Of a stretch of 64,000 nucleotides of DNA, positions 34,437 through 43,978 are shown one piece after another. Origin of the DNA: JAVBLP01 sp031553505 (lineage in GTDB: Bacteria > Elusimicrobiota > Endomicrobiia > Endomicrobiales > Endomicrobiaceae). Each line of letters begins with the position of its first letter. Positions within the stretch are counted from its first letter, which is position 1. The translations under genes were made by a program, and so were the position numbers. Below the pieces are notes generated by a model that saw only the letters and a list, made by a program, of their open reading frames with translations, had not been told where the DNA came from and ran no database searches. The DNA lies in NCBI GenBank assembly GCA_031553505.1, contig JAVBLP010000005.1:1-64000 (forward strand), given 5' to 3'.

Positions 34437-35237
34437 ATGAAGAAGATTGCTGTTTGTTTGTTTTGTTTGTTAGCAGGAGCGGCAGCCGCGTTCGCGCAGG
34501 AAGATAATACGCCCCAAAAACCCACAACATGGAAAACATCCGGAATTTTAACTTGGGGTTATAACCAGACGGCGGTAAGCAATAATTGGACCGGCAAAGA
34601 AGAATTCGCAAGGGCATGGCAGACAAGGCTTGCCTTGACTCTTGAAAGAGACTCCCAGAGAACTAACTGGTTTACGTCTTTCAGGGAAGAATACGGCGAA
34701 ACCGATTCCAAAGACACAAACTCAATAAATCTCGATATGATAGAGTTTAACACCGTTTGGACATACAAAATATATAAATATCTCCAGCCTTACGCCTCTT
34801 TTTACGTTCTGTCGCAGAACAATAAGTTTTGGGATCCGGTCACATATATGGAATCTGCCGGTTTAAACTTTACAATTCTTGATAATGCCATCAATACATT
34901 AAAACTCAGGGCCGGCGGCGCCCTGCGCCAGGTTGACGATTCTGAAAAAGGAAATGAAAGGGATGCCGGCATGGAAGCTATCGCCAACTACAGCCTTTTG
35001 TTCCACAAGAGCGCGAAATTCACTTCGGAAGCAAGATTTTTTGAAACGTTTAAAGACGGCGAAAACCTTAAATGGGATAACAGATTGTTCTTGAAAACCG
35101 GGCCTTGGTTTACTACCGAATTCGGTTATATAGTTTATTACGATTTATCCAGAATTCCCGCGCACAACTGGCCTGAAGACATAGAAACCATGGTCTATGT
35201 GGCGATCGGTTTTTCTTTCAATATTTTCCAAAACTAA
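34437..35237 (+). CDS. DUF3078-like outer-membrane protein
   Basis: The 266-residue protein has a signal peptide (AAAAFAQ), then WKTSGILTWGYNQTAVSNNW, typical of the DUF3078 family, and alternating strands ending in IGFSFNIFQN, an aromatic-rich barrel tail. Role unknown. AAGGGGTCAA lies before the ATG. It is part of the tightly packed run from DUF3467 to ysxC. Confidence 0.75.
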   Translation: MKKIAVCLFCLLAGAAAAFAQEDNTPQKPTTWKTSGILTWGYNQTAVSNNWTGKEEFARAWQTRLALTLERDSQRTNWFTSFREEYGETDSKDTNSINLDMIEFNTVWTYKIYKYLQPYASFYVLSQNNKFWDPVTYMESAGLNFTILDNAINTLKLRAGGALRQVDDSEKGNERDAGMEAIANYSLLFHKSAKFTSEARFFETFKDGENLKWDNRLFLKTGPWFTTEFGYIVYYDLSRIPAHNWPEDIETMVYVAIGFSFNIFQN

Positions 35238-35251
35238 AATAAGGCAAAGGT

Positions 35252-35704
35252 ATGCTGAAAGAGTTTTCGTACGGTGCCGTAATTTATAAGATGTTTAACG
35301 CAGAGCCCGTATTTCTTCTTGTAAAATCCAACAGGAGCGGAAGGTGGGGGTTCCCAAAAGGGCATACGGAAAAAGGCGAAAACGGCATAGAAACCGCAAA
35401 AAGAGAAATATTTGAAGAAACCGGCATAAAAGATATTGTTTTTATTGAAGGTTTCCGCGAAGAAGATATATATATGATAGAAGGCACGCTTCCTGAAACG
35501 AAGGGGAAAGAGACCGAAAAACACTCAATTTACTTTCTTGCAAACGCTCTTTCGGAGCCGTCAGGCAGTGACCAAAGCGAAATAAGCGAAATTAAGTGGT
35601 GCTCCATAGAAGAAGCTGTCAATATTCTGCCTTTTAATAACCAGCAAAAAGTTATAAAATCAGCCTATAAAATAATAAAGAAAATCGGAGGCGAAAATGT
35701 CTAA
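35252..35704 (+). CDS. NUDIX hydrolase
   Basis: The 150-residue protein has the full Nudix box GHTEKGENGIETAKREIFEETGI split across residues 37-59 (G-x5-E-x7-REIFEETGI). The GAVIYK start and WGFPKGH lead resemble diadenosine polyphosphate hydrolases. The substrate is not certain. Its 3' end overlaps the next gene by 8 bases. Confidence 0.9.
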   Translation: MLKEFSYGAVIYKMFNAEPVFLLVKSNRSGRWGFPKGHTEKGENGIETAKREIFEETGIKDIVFIEGFREEDIYMIEGTLPETKGKETEKHSIYFLANALSEPSGSDQSEISEIKWCSIEEAVNILPFNNQQKVIKSAYKIIKKIGGENV

Positions 35705-36404
35705 CCCGCTTTTAAAAGACAGCGTATTTACTTCAACCGGCACGCAGGACGTTATGACGGTTTCCGGCACTATAAACAAAAGCCTTATTTTGTGGCTTAT
35801 CCTTACGATAAGCGCGATTTTCGCGTGGACGCACCCTTCAATTTCTATGGGTTTAATGGCTCCGGCGCTTATTATAGGTTTTGTGCTGGCGATGATTACT
35901 ATTTTTAAGAAAGCGGCGGCGCCGGTAATATCGCCGTTCTACGCGCTTTGCGAAGGATTTGTTTTGGGCGCGATATCTTTGATGTTTGAAAAAAGTTATA
36001 ACGGAATAGTGCTTAACGCCATTCTGTTAACCGTAACCATTCTTTTCTGTATGCTTGCCGCGTATAAAAGCGGGCTGTTAAGGGCAACGCCCGCGTTTAA
36101 AAAAGGCGTTATAATTGCCACTTTTTCCATATTTCTTGTGTATATTGTAGATATAGTTTTAAATTTTGCCTTTTCCTCTTCGGTTCCTTACCTTCACAGC
36201 ACAGGCTTTTGGGGTATGCTGATAAGCGTGGCAATAGTTTCGATAGCCGCATTTAACCTTATCATAGATTTTGACATAATAGAACAAGGCGCAAGGTCCG
36301 GAGCGCCTAAATATATGGAATGGTACGGCGCTTTCGCGCTTATGGTTACTCTTATATGGCTTTATCTTGAAGTTTTAAGACTTTTGGCTAAATCGAGGAA
36401 TTGA
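35697..36404 (+). CDS. Bax inhibitor-1/YccA-like membrane protein
   Basis: The 235-residue protein has seven predicted membrane helices, with CEGFVLGAISLMFEK and the C-terminal pair of Asp-containing motifs FNLIIDFDIIEQGARSG, as in the BI-1 (YccA/YbhL) family, which act as calcium-leak or protease-linked channels. Its stop TGA shares one base with the ATG of ysxC. Confidence 0.9.
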   Translation: MSNPLLKDSVFTSTGTQDVMTVSGTINKSLILWLILTISAIFAWTHPSISMGLMAPALIIGFVLAMITIFKKAAAPVISPFYALCEGFVLGAISLMFEKSYNGIVLNAILLTVTILFCMLAAYKSGLLRATPAFKKGVIIATFSIFLVYIVDIVLNFAFSSSVPYLHSTGFWGMLISVAIVSIAAFNLIIDFDIIEQGARSGAPKYMEWYGAFALMVTLIWLYLEVLRLLAKSRN

Positions 36405-36982
36405 TGCTGGAAAAAGCAGAATTTTTTATGGCTACAAACGATGCTTTTTCGCTTCCTAAAAACATTTCGGAAGTGATACTGTCAGGAAGGTCTAACGTGG
36501 GCAAAAGCAGCGTTATAAACGCCCTGTGCGCCAGAAAAAACCTTGCGCGCACTTCAAAGACGCCCGGCAGGACAAGAAGCATAAACGTTTACAGCATAGG
36601 TATCGGCAGATGGATTATAGATGTTCCTGGATACGGTTTCGCAAGAGTAAAACCGGAAGAAAAAGCGCAATGGCAGCAAATGATGCAGGAATGTATCGTT
36701 GAAAGAAAAAGCAAAAAAACGGTTTATATAATAGTTGACGCTTTTGTGGGCCCTACGGAGCTGGACTTGAATATGGCGCAATGGCTGAAGGAAAATAGTG
36801 TCCCTTTTAAAATTGTTGCCAATAAGTTTGATAAACTTCCCATAGGCGTAAAACCTGAAGAAGTAACCGGGAAAATTGCCGAATTGTTTAAAATAAGCGA
36901 AAACGCGGTGTTTACAGTCAGCGCGAAAAAACGCGCCGGCTTTGAAAAGCTAAAAGCAGATATCGTTAATTTTTTAAAATAA
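36404..36982 (+). CDS. ysxC: Ribosome biogenesis GTPase YsxC/EngB
   Basis: The 192-residue GTPase has G1 GRSNVGKSS, the switch GRTRSINVYS, G3 DVPGYGFA, G4 NKFDKLP and G5 VSAKK, in the YihA/EngB family needed for the large ribosomal subunit. Start ATG 36404 overlaps the previous stop; a TTG three bases earlier is less likely. Confidence 0.94.
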   Translation: MLEKAEFFMATNDAFSLPKNISEVILSGRSNVGKSSVINALCARKNLARTSKTPGRTRSINVYSIGIGRWIIDVPGYGFARVKPEEKAQWQQMMQECIVERKSKKTVYIIVDAFVGPTELDLNMAQWLKENSVPFKIVANKFDKLPIGVKPEEVTGKIAELFKISENAVFTVSAKKRAGFEKLKADIVNFLK

Positions 36983-37013
36983 CGGTGTGTGTTAATAAAA
37001 AGGAGGCAGTAAA

Positions 37014-37529
37014 ATGAGAAAAGTACTGTTGGCAGTGTGCGCAGTTGCGATGTTTGCAGGTGTTTCGGTAGCGGCAACTCCTATCCAGCTTTCGTTGTGG
37101 GATACGATTGCTATTCCAAAAAATGACGCGGTTTACGGTCTTGAAATCGGTATCGGCAACAGCTTGTCGGAAGCAAAAGGCGTTCAGTGGAATTTTATCT
37201 ATTCAAAAGTAGGCAGCGGCTGGGGCTGGCAGACAGGCCTTGTCACGCAGCTGACAGGAAGCTACACAGGTCTTCAGACTGGCTTTGTAGCGTTAAATGA
37301 CGGAGCTTCTTTTACCGGCGTGCAGTTCAGCGCTGTAAATTACGGCGGTGATTTTACCGGCTTGGGATTGGGCTTTATTAACTATACAAAAAGCTTAACC
37401 GGAGTTCAGTTCGGACTTTTTAACTATGCGGAACAGGCAGGTTCTTTTGCTTTGCAGATAGGATTGGTCAACTATCTTGGAAATTCGTCTATTTATAAAT
37501 GGTTTCCTTTCATAAACATTAAAGTTTAA
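37014..37529 (+). CDS. Exported surface-type repeat protein
   Basis: The 171-residue protein has a signal peptide (SVAA) and then about five Gly-rich repeats near 20 residues long such as SFTGVQFSAVNYGGDFTG and LTGVQFGLFNYAEQ, the pattern of LA_2272-type surface-repeat proteins that form barrel-like strands. Role unknown. AAGGAGG lies just before the ATG. Confidence 0.8.
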   Translation: MRKVLLAVCAVAMFAGVSVAATPIQLSLWDTIAIPKNDAVYGLEIGIGNSLSEAKGVQWNFIYSKVGSGWGWQTGLVTQLTGSYTGLQTGFVALNDGASFTGVQFSAVNYGGDFTGLGLGFINYTKSLTGVQFGLFNYAEQAGSFALQIGLVNYLGNSSIYKWFPFINIKV

Positions 37530-37535
37530 TTTTTA

Positions 37536-37970
37536 ATGAAAACGATAGCGACAATTATAATCGGCTTCATTGCGGGTCTTGCGATCTCCGGAGTTCTGGG
37601 AGATATGATAGTCGCGGTAAATAATTCCGCCGGCAAAGTTTCTGCGGCCTGGAGCGTATCCAGGGCAGAAAAACACGTTGCCGGCGGAAATTTTTCTTCG
37701 GCAATAACCGAGTACGAAAAAGCGCTTAAAAAAATAAAGCCGCAAAATAAAAAGCTTATGGCAAAAGTTAAAAACAACCTTGCCATGTGCCTGTTTGCGG
37801 TCGCGGATGACGCGAAAGACGTAAAAGGCATAGAAAATTCGCTGACAGTGTTTTCCGAATCTCTTGAGATTTACAAAGAAATGAGCGATACGGAAAGCAT
37901 TAAACAGGTTGAAAACAATATCAGCGAGGCGCAGTCAGCGCTTTACAGCATAGAGCAGACTTCCGAATGA
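37536..37970 (+). CDS. Membrane-anchored TPR-like protein
   Basis: The 144-residue protein has one N-terminal membrane helix followed by helical repeats (AEKHVAGGNFSSAITEYEKALK) resembling a TPR scaffold. No catalytic residues are seen. It lies 6 bases after the surface-repeat gene and 19 before xth. Confidence 0.7.
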   Translation: MKTIATIIIGFIAGLAISGVLGDMIVAVNNSAGKVSAAWSVSRAEKHVAGGNFSSAITEYEKALKKIKPQNKKLMAKVKNNLAMCLFAVADDAKDVKGIENSLTVFSESLEIYKEMSDTESIKQVENNISEAQSALYSIEQTSE

Positions 37971-37989
37971 CGCAGAGAGAAACTTACCC

Positions 37990-38745
37990 ATGAAAATGAT
38001 TTCCTGGAACGTTAACGGCATAAGGGCGATACACAAAAAAGGTTTTCTTGACTGGTTCGAAAAAGAAAGCGCCGATATAGTGTGCGTTCAGGAAACCAAG
38101 GCCGATGACGGGCAATTTCCCAAAGATTTGACGGACATTAAAGGTTATGAATTTTTTTACGCTAGCGCTGAAAAGAAAGGCTACAGCGGCGTTGCCGTAT
38201 GGACAAAGCAAAAACCGGTAAAAGTATCAAAGAGCATAGAAAATAAGAAATTTGATTGCGAAGGCAGGGTTTTAGAGCTGGAATTTGATGAGTTTATTTT
38301 TTTTAACGTTTACTTTCCTAACGGCGGAGCTTCCGCTGAAAGACTGAAATATAAATTAGATTTTTACGACTATTTTACGGACTATCTTAAAAAAATCAAA
38401 AAAAAGCATATTATTATATGCGGCGATTATAATACTGCCCACTTCCCTATAGACCTTGCAAGGCCTAAGGAAAATGAGAAAACTTCCGGTTTTATGCCTG
38501 AAGAAAGAAAAAAACTTGATGATCTTGTTGAAGCGGGTTTTGTTGATACTTTCAGGCATTTTAATAAAGAATCTGCCAATTACACATGGTGGGATTATAA
38601 AACAGCGGCGCGTTCAAGAAACGTGGGCTGGAGAATCGATTACTTTTTTATATCAAAAAACGCCGTGAAAAGTTTAAAAGCGGCAGCCATAATGAGCGAT
38701 GTTACGGGTTCCGACCATTGCCCCGTAAGCATAGATATATTTTAG
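37990..38745 (+). CDS. xth: Exodeoxyribonuclease III
   Basis: The 251-residue enzyme cuts DNA at abasic sites and trims 3' ends. It has ISWNVNGIRA, the metal Glu in VCVQETK, NVYFPNGG, CGDYNTAH, the WRIDYFF segment and the final GSDHCPVSI (catalytic His). Full-length and of the ExoA/XthA type. Confidence 0.95.
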   Translation: MKMISWNVNGIRAIHKKGFLDWFEKESADIVCVQETKADDGQFPKDLTDIKGYEFFYASAEKKGYSGVAVWTKQKPVKVSKSIENKKFDCEGRVLELEFDEFIFFNVYFPNGGASAERLKYKLDFYDYFTDYLKKIKKKHIIICGDYNTAHFPIDLARPKENEKTSGFMPEERKKLDDLVEAGFVDTFRHFNKESANYTWWDYKTAARSRNVGWRIDYFFISKNAVKSLKAAAIMSDVTGSDHCPVSIDIF

Positions 38746-38759
38746 GCGTTCACCCAATT

Positions 38760-40136
38760 ATGAAAAAAATTACTACCCTTTTGCTGTCCTTCTCTTTAGC
38801 TGCCGCGCTTATTCTTCCTGCATGCCTAGGAAATGATAAAAAGCAAGAGGCGCAGCGCCACCAGAAAATACAAAAAATTAAAGACGCTTATATGTACGGT
38901 TTTCCGATAGTGCTTATGCACTTATGCGAGCGTGTTATGACAAATGCGTCAGAGCGTTCCGTGCGTATGCCTTTAAACCAGTTTACGAATGTAAATTGGT
39001 ACGCGACCGGAGAATTTAAGACGTATTTGAAACCGAGGGCTGATGTTTTCTGCTCGTTTGCGTGGGTTGAACTCGGCAGGGAGCCGGTTATTATAATTGT
39101 GCCCGGCACTGAACGCGCAGCCGTGTTTACGGTTTTTGACGCATGGACAAACATAATCGCAAAAGATGCCGTAAACGGACAAGGCAATAAATATATGCTC
39201 GCAAACGCGCAGTGGATAGGTGAAACTCCCCATGGCGTTACAAAACTTGTTTCTTTGGGAAATATGACTTTGGTGTCCGCTTATTTCTGGGTTAACAGCC
39301 TAAAAGACGGCGTTAAAAACGCGTTACCTTTACAAAAGTCTTTAAAAATTATCCCGTTGAGCAGGTATGAAGATAAAGATTACGTTCCCGCTAAAAAAAG
39401 GTTTGACGCTACTATAGATATGAGTTCTCCGCTTAAGCAGATTTTTAATATGGGTATAGAAGACTATTTTAACCTGCTTAATAATCTTATAGAAGATAAC
39501 CCTCCGCCGGAAACCGATGCGCCGTTTTTAGATAAAATTAAAGATATGCATATCGCCCCCGGCGAAGATTTTGCGCTTGGTTATTTGCCTGCCGATACGC
39601 ATGAAGAAATAAAGTCAGTGCCTTTATGGGCGAGTGGTTATTTTAGCGATGTGGACAGGGTGCAGGTTGCCGAAAACGGGTGGGTTTCCGCGTCTTTTTC
39701 AACTAAAGAAAAAGATTTTTATGAAAGGGCGTATAACGCTTTTAAAAATATTTGCGGTTTATCATTTCCCGACACTTACCGCTCGGAGTGCAGAACCGGG
39801 AATGACGGTTTGGCGTTAACCGGTAAAAACAATTATGTGTTCCGTTTCGGCAAAGATGATTTGGACGCTATGGGCGGCTCGTGGAGTTTGTCTATGTACA
39901 ATCCAAGGTATTCGTTCGTGAAAAATACTTTGAAAAAGTACGCTGTAAACGGCAAAGATACCATGGTTTATAATGAGGACGGCTCTCTTGATATATACAT
40001 ACAGCGCAAAAAACCCGCCAAAACAAAAGAAAAAAACTGGCTGCCTTCCCCGGCAGGAAGTTTCATTCTTGTTTTAAATGTTTTCGGATTAAAAGATCAA
40101 ACTATTCAAATAGAACTTCCAAGCGTTAACCGGTAA
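38760..40136 (+). CDS. DUF1254/DUF1214 domain lipoprotein (second copy)
   Basis: The 458-residue protein has a lipoprotein signal (LILPACLG) and the same two domains as 3328-4797: an N-terminal DUF1254 part (KDAYMYGFPIVLMHLCERV, REPVIIIVPGTERAAVFTVFD split in two) and a C-terminal DUF1214 part (GGSWSLSMYNPRYSF then GSFILVLNVFGL). The pair is only distantly similar. It starts 14 bases after xth with no clear ribosome site; the frame also opens upstream inside xth (38718). A terminator follows. Confidence 0.85.
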   Translation: MKKITTLLLSFSLAAALILPACLGNDKKQEAQRHQKIQKIKDAYMYGFPIVLMHLCERVMTNASERSVRMPLNQFTNVNWYATGEFKTYLKPRADVFCSFAWVELGREPVIIIVPGTERAAVFTVFDAWTNIIAKDAVNGQGNKYMLANAQWIGETPHGVTKLVSLGNMTLVSAYFWVNSLKDGVKNALPLQKSLKIIPLSRYEDKDYVPAKKRFDATIDMSSPLKQIFNMGIEDYFNLLNNLIEDNPPPETDAPFLDKIKDMHIAPGEDFALGYLPADTHEEIKSVPLWASGYFSDVDRVQVAENGWVSASFSTKEKDFYERAYNAFKNICGLSFPDTYRSECRTGNDGLALTGKNNYVFRFGKDDLDAMGGSWSLSMYNPRYSFVKNTLKKYAVNGKDTMVYNEDGSLDIYIQRKKPAKTKEKNWLPSPAGSFILVLNVFGLKDQTIQIELPSVNR

Positions 40137-40186
40137 AAAACAGCATATTTTTCTTTAAACGGTCTCGCAGTTAACATTATTAAAAT

Positions 40187-40227
40187 AAAAAAGCCTCTGC
40201 ATATTAACTTATGCAGAGGCTTTTTTT
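40187..40227. terminator. Bidirectional terminator
   Basis: A 17-bp stem with core GCCTCTGCATA (40187-40203 with 40210-40227) and flanking A/T runs lies between the convergent DUF1254 and htpX genes. Confidence 0.93.
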
Positions 40228-40237
40228 TGAAATATAT

Positions 40238-41239
40238 TTACTCTCTGTAACCGTCCATTGTCATCAAGGCTTTTATTCTTTCTTCTATGGGCGGATGCGT
40301 TGCAAATAAGCCTGAAATCTTTGAAAAAAAGGTGTTTCTTTTTTCGGGTTTTAAGGGTGTTTCTATGCATAGAGGAGCCATGCTTTCTTTGTCATTAAGC
40401 CTTTCTACTACGGAGTTGCCCGATATTTTTTGCAGGGCGCTGATCAGCCCTTGCGGGTTTCTTGTTATCAGGGCCGCGGTCGCGTCAGCCTGAAACTCCC
40501 TTGTCCTTGAAACTGCCAGTTTTATAAGCGGCGCGACAAGGTACCCGTAAAGGTAAAACGCCAGCGCGAGTATGATAAGCAGCAGCTGCAAGCCTCCGCT
40601 GTTTTTAGAATTGCCTCTGCTTCTTGTAGACAGCGCAAGCCTGAGAAGCACTTCAGCTACTATCGTGGCGACGCTTATGCAGGCAACCATAATAAGCATG
40701 GTCCGTATGTCCCTGTTGCCGATATGCGCCATTTCGTGCGCTATAACGCCTTCAAGTTCTGGTTTTTCAAGTTTATTGATTATTCCTTTTGTTAAAACAA
40801 CGTAAGAATGTTCGGGATCTCTTCCTGTAGCAAATGCGTTTAGCGCTTCATCGTTTATCGCGTAAACTTTCGGCATCGGAAGCCCTGCCGTAATAGCGAT
40901 ATTTTCAACGATTCTTATTATTTCCGGCGCGCTTTCTCTGGAGAGCTCAACCGCTCCCGCCGTTGCTAAAATAAAGTTTTGGCCGAAAAAGTAGCTTATA
41001 ATCACCCATAAGATTGCTATAACCGAAACCACCGGGAGAACTGATATCGCGATATGGTTTGCAGCGGTAAGGGGCGAAAACTGGCTGTATTCCTGACCGT
41101 TTCCTGATGAGCCCGTAAAGCTGAAAAGCAAAATTGCCAGATAAACTAAAATCACCAGCGTTGCCGGAAAAAGCGCCATCAGCAGTACCGTTTTGCGTTT
41201 GTTTGAATCTATAAAATCATAAGTTGTTATTTTTGCCAT
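40238..41239 (-). CDS. htpX: HtpX-like membrane M48 protease
   Basis: The 333-residue protein has two N-terminal membrane helices, the zinc motif VIAHEMAHIGNRD, two more helices and the downstream Glu in SRTREFQADATAA. It degrades damaged membrane proteins from the cytosolic side. It follows lemA by 11 bases, a well-known pairing. Confidence 0.93.
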   Translation of the reverse strand: MAKITTYDFIDSNKRKTVLLMALFPATLVILVYLAILLFSFTGSSGNGQEYSQFSPLTAANHIAISVLPVVSVIAILWVIISYFFGQNFILATAGAVELSRESAPEIIRIVENIAITAGLPMPKVYAINDEALNAFATGRDPEHSYVVLTKGIINKLEKPELEGVIAHEMAHIGNRDIRTMLIMVACISVATIVAEVLLRLALSTRSRGNSKNSGGLQLLLIILALAFYLYGYLVAPLIKLAVSRTREFQADATAALITRNPQGLISALQKISGNSVVERLNDKESMAPLCIETPLKPEKRNTFFSKISGLFATHPPIEERIKALMTMDGYRE

Positions 41240-41250
41240 TTAAATTTCCG

Positions 41251-41829
41251 TTAGAATGAAACTTTAACCGGCTGCCTTGCAGCCTGTTCGCTTTCGTCAA
41301 GTTTAAAGAATTCCTGCTTTTCAAAATTGAACATTCTGCCTACTATGTTGCTGGGAAACATTTCAAGTTTTGTATTGATAGCCAAAACGTTTGAATTGTA
41401 AAACCTTCTGCTCGCCTGTATCTTATTTTCAGTGTCGGTAAGCTCTCTCTGGAGTTCTAAAAAGTTTTCGTTTGCTTTAAGGTTAGGGTAGTTTTCGGAC
41501 AATGCAAAAAGGGATTTTAAAGTTCCGCTGAGCATATTTTCCGCTTTCGCTTTCTCTTCAACAGTTCCGTTGCTTGCCATAGCGGCGTTTCTCGCCTGTA
41601 TGACAGCTTCAAGCGTGCCTTTTTCGTGCGCCGCGTAACCTTTAACCGTTTCAACGAGGTTCGGGATAAGGTCATAACGGCGTTTCATCTGCACTTCTAT
41701 GTCACTCCAGGCTTCCTTAACCCTGTTTTTTAAAGTTACAAAAGCGTTGTAGGTGGCAAGAACGTAAAGCCCGGCTACCAGGATCACAAAAACCAGCAGG
41801 CATACTAAAACTAAAAGTATCGTTATCAT
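41251..41829 (-). CDS. lemA: LemA family protein
   Basis: The 192-residue protein has one N-terminal membrane helix and then the LemA helical domain: VKEAWSDIEVQMKRRYDLIPNLVETV split over residues 37-63, ARNAAM, NLKANENFLELQRELTDTEN and RRFYNSNVLAIN. Role unknown but conserved next to htpX. It overlaps the upstream transferase gene by 4 bases. Confidence 0.94.
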   Translation of the reverse strand: MITILLVLVCLLVFVILVAGLYVLATYNAFVTLKNRVKEAWSDIEVQMKRRYDLIPNLVETVKGYAAHEKGTLEAVIQARNAAMASNGTVEEKAKAENMLSGTLKSLFALSENYPNLKANENFLELQRELTDTENKIQASRRFYNSNVLAINTKLEMFPSNIVGRMFNFEKQEFFKLDESEQAARQPVKVSF

Positions 41830-43832
41830 ATTTTCTCCTTTTTTGCCGCTTCGCCTTTCAGGTAGATGTCGGCTTCGGCAAGGTTTTTTTTGTAGTATTC
41901 AAGCATTTCAAGGTGTTCCTGAGTTTCTTCCGTTTTGGAAAGCATTCCTGTTTTTTGGTCGAAATCAAAACATTCGTATGAGTTATTGTTAATATTATAC
42001 AAAACGGCTTTGCTGCCGGACAAGATAAAACCGTCACTGTTATAAGCAGTGTGTTTTCCTCCGGCAAAAATGCTTTTCCCTGCGGCTTTATAGTTTACAT
42101 TTGAAAGCGACAGGTCATAAAGGGTCGGCATAATATCCATGTGGCTCGCAGCAACGTTTTTATTTATGCTTTTTTGCAGTTTTTTCGGCACGTACATATA
42201 CAGCGGTACGGAGTATTTTTTAAACAAATCTTCATGGACCGAAGCCGTTATCTCCCTTAAACTGTGGTCGCCGGTTATTACAACAATCGTATTGTTAGCA
42301 AGTTTGGAATTTTTGACTGCTTGTAAAAATTTAGCAGCTTCCCTGTTGGCAAACTGGTAGCTTTCAAATATTTTTTTGCCGTATTTGTTTTCGCCGGGCA
42401 TCATTTGCGAAAGCTCTTTAGGGATATTTACGGGAAGCGGATTATAATACGGCGGCGTTTCATAGGGCGGATGCGTTCCCGTTGACATTGCGTATATAAG
42501 TTTAGGTTTTTCGGGGTTTTCTTTAAGCTCCCTTAAAACAAGTTCGAAAAACTGCGCGTCGTTTATGCCCCATTCGTGGCGGTGTTCATTTTTAATGTCG
42601 CCTTCGCCGTAGGTGTTGTCAAAACCCTGCGCTTTAAAGAAAGTATCTATTCCTCTCCACATAAGGCTTCCGCCGTATATTGCTTTTGCCTCATATCCGG
42701 CGTCTTTGTAAGGCAGAGTCATCGCGCTTGAGAATTGTTTGTAAGCCGCGGGGCTTTGCGTTATCTGCATTGCCAGCGGCCTTTGCGGCATATTTAATAT
42801 GGTGCTTTCAAGGCAGTGCACGGTAATTCTTCCGGCCGGTAAAAAATTATAAAGTACGGTGTCTTCGTCAAAATGCTTTTTAAGTTCTCCCAAAACGTCA
42901 AAATCCGGGCTGTTATAAAGCAGCGGCAGTTCTCCAAAGCTTTCCAAAACTATAAAAACGACATTAGGTTTTACTTTTTTCGCTTCTTCATTTTCAGGGG
43001 TTATTTTATCGAAAGCCGACAAATCAAGCATGTTTTTATCTATGCCGAGCTTTTGGGCAAGATCAACATTGTTTTTGCTTTGTTCCATTTTTGCCTGTAT
43101 TGCGTCTGTCAAAGCATGCGTGCTTGAGATCGATATTTTATTTACAAATGAGTTTGATGAAATCTGCGTGTAAAATGTGCCAAGCGGAAACATTGAAAGC
43201 GTTCCGCGCGCTAAAAGTATTATTCCGCATATAACAAATAATACAATAAATATTTTTGTAAACGGGCTCCAGAAATCCGCAGCGATAAAAGATCTCATAT
43301 CCGATAGCTTTTTTGCGGTCCATTTGCTGATTTTGAAGAAAAACGCGTAAAAAATGATAAAGATTACTGATGCTGCCGGAAATCTCCAGTCTGTTATTAT
43401 TGTTTTTGTAAGCGCTCTTTTATCATCAGAAAAAGCTTCAAAAATCAATAAGTTTATGTGTTCGTCGAAGTAGGTATAGAAGCCGAAATCTATTATTGTA
43501 ATAAGCACTAATGCGCTGAAAATATGCCAGTAATACACCTTTATTATAAAAACCGAAAATTTAAACAGCCTGAGGCTTCTAAAAAGCAAAAGAAGCGTAA
43601 ATATAAGTACCGGCAGCATGTTTACGTATGCCAAAACGGATAAATCAAACCTGAAACCAAGGAAAAACGCCTTAAAAACATCGCCGTAATAGCCGTGAAG
43701 AGTTGAAAAATCAGCAAAATGTAAGAAAAAGAAAACCCTGTAAAGCGTCATTGCTGTTAAAGCTGCAAGATTAATAGGGATAATTTTAACAAGAGAGTCG
43801 AAGTATTTTTCAAAGTTATATGTTTTCGCCAT
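41826..43832 (-). CDS. LTA synthase-like phosphoglycerol transferase
   Basis: The 668-residue protein has five N-terminal membrane helices (to about residue 220) and an extracytoplasmic alkaline-phosphatase/sulfatase-type domain: NVVFIVLESFGELP (metal Glu), GRITVHCLEST (likely Thr nucleophile), and TGDHSLREI (metal Asp and His). Relatives move phosphoglycerol or phosphoethanolamine onto envelope glycans; a Gram-negative use, as in OpgB-like enzymes, is likely. The first gene of the operon with lemA and htpX. Confidence 0.88.
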   Translation of the reverse strand: MAKTYNFEKYFDSLVKIIPINLAALTAMTLYRVFFFLHFADFSTLHGYYGDVFKAFFLGFRFDLSVLAYVNMLPVLIFTLLLLFRSLRLFKFSVFIIKVYYWHIFSALVLITIIDFGFYTYFDEHINLLIFEAFSDDKRALTKTIITDWRFPAASVIFIIFYAFFFKISKWTAKKLSDMRSFIAADFWSPFTKIFIVLFVICGIILLARGTLSMFPLGTFYTQISSNSFVNKISISSTHALTDAIQAKMEQSKNNVDLAQKLGIDKNMLDLSAFDKITPENEEAKKVKPNVVFIVLESFGELPLLYNSPDFDVLGELKKHFDEDTVLYNFLPAGRITVHCLESTILNMPQRPLAMQITQSPAAYKQFSSAMTLPYKDAGYEAKAIYGGSLMWRGIDTFFKAQGFDNTYGEGDIKNEHRHEWGINDAQFFELVLRELKENPEKPKLIYAMSTGTHPPYETPPYYNPLPVNIPKELSQMMPGENKYGKKIFESYQFANREAAKFLQAVKNSKLANNTIVVITGDHSLREITASVHEDLFKKYSVPLYMYVPKKLQKSINKNVAASHMDIMPTLYDLSLSNVNYKAAGKSIFAGGKHTAYNSDGFILSGSKAVLYNINNNSYECFDFDQKTGMLSKTEETQEHLEMLEYYKKNLAEADIYLKGEAAKKEKI

Positions 43833-43978
43833 AGTGAACGTATTATATCATTTTTTTGGAAAACCAATATTATTATTACTTTAACTTGTGAAAATATTGC
43901 AAAATATGTAAAAAAATGAGAGAATCTTACTTATAAAAGAAGAGCGAAAAAATAAAAAAGCCAAAGGGCTGAGAAATT

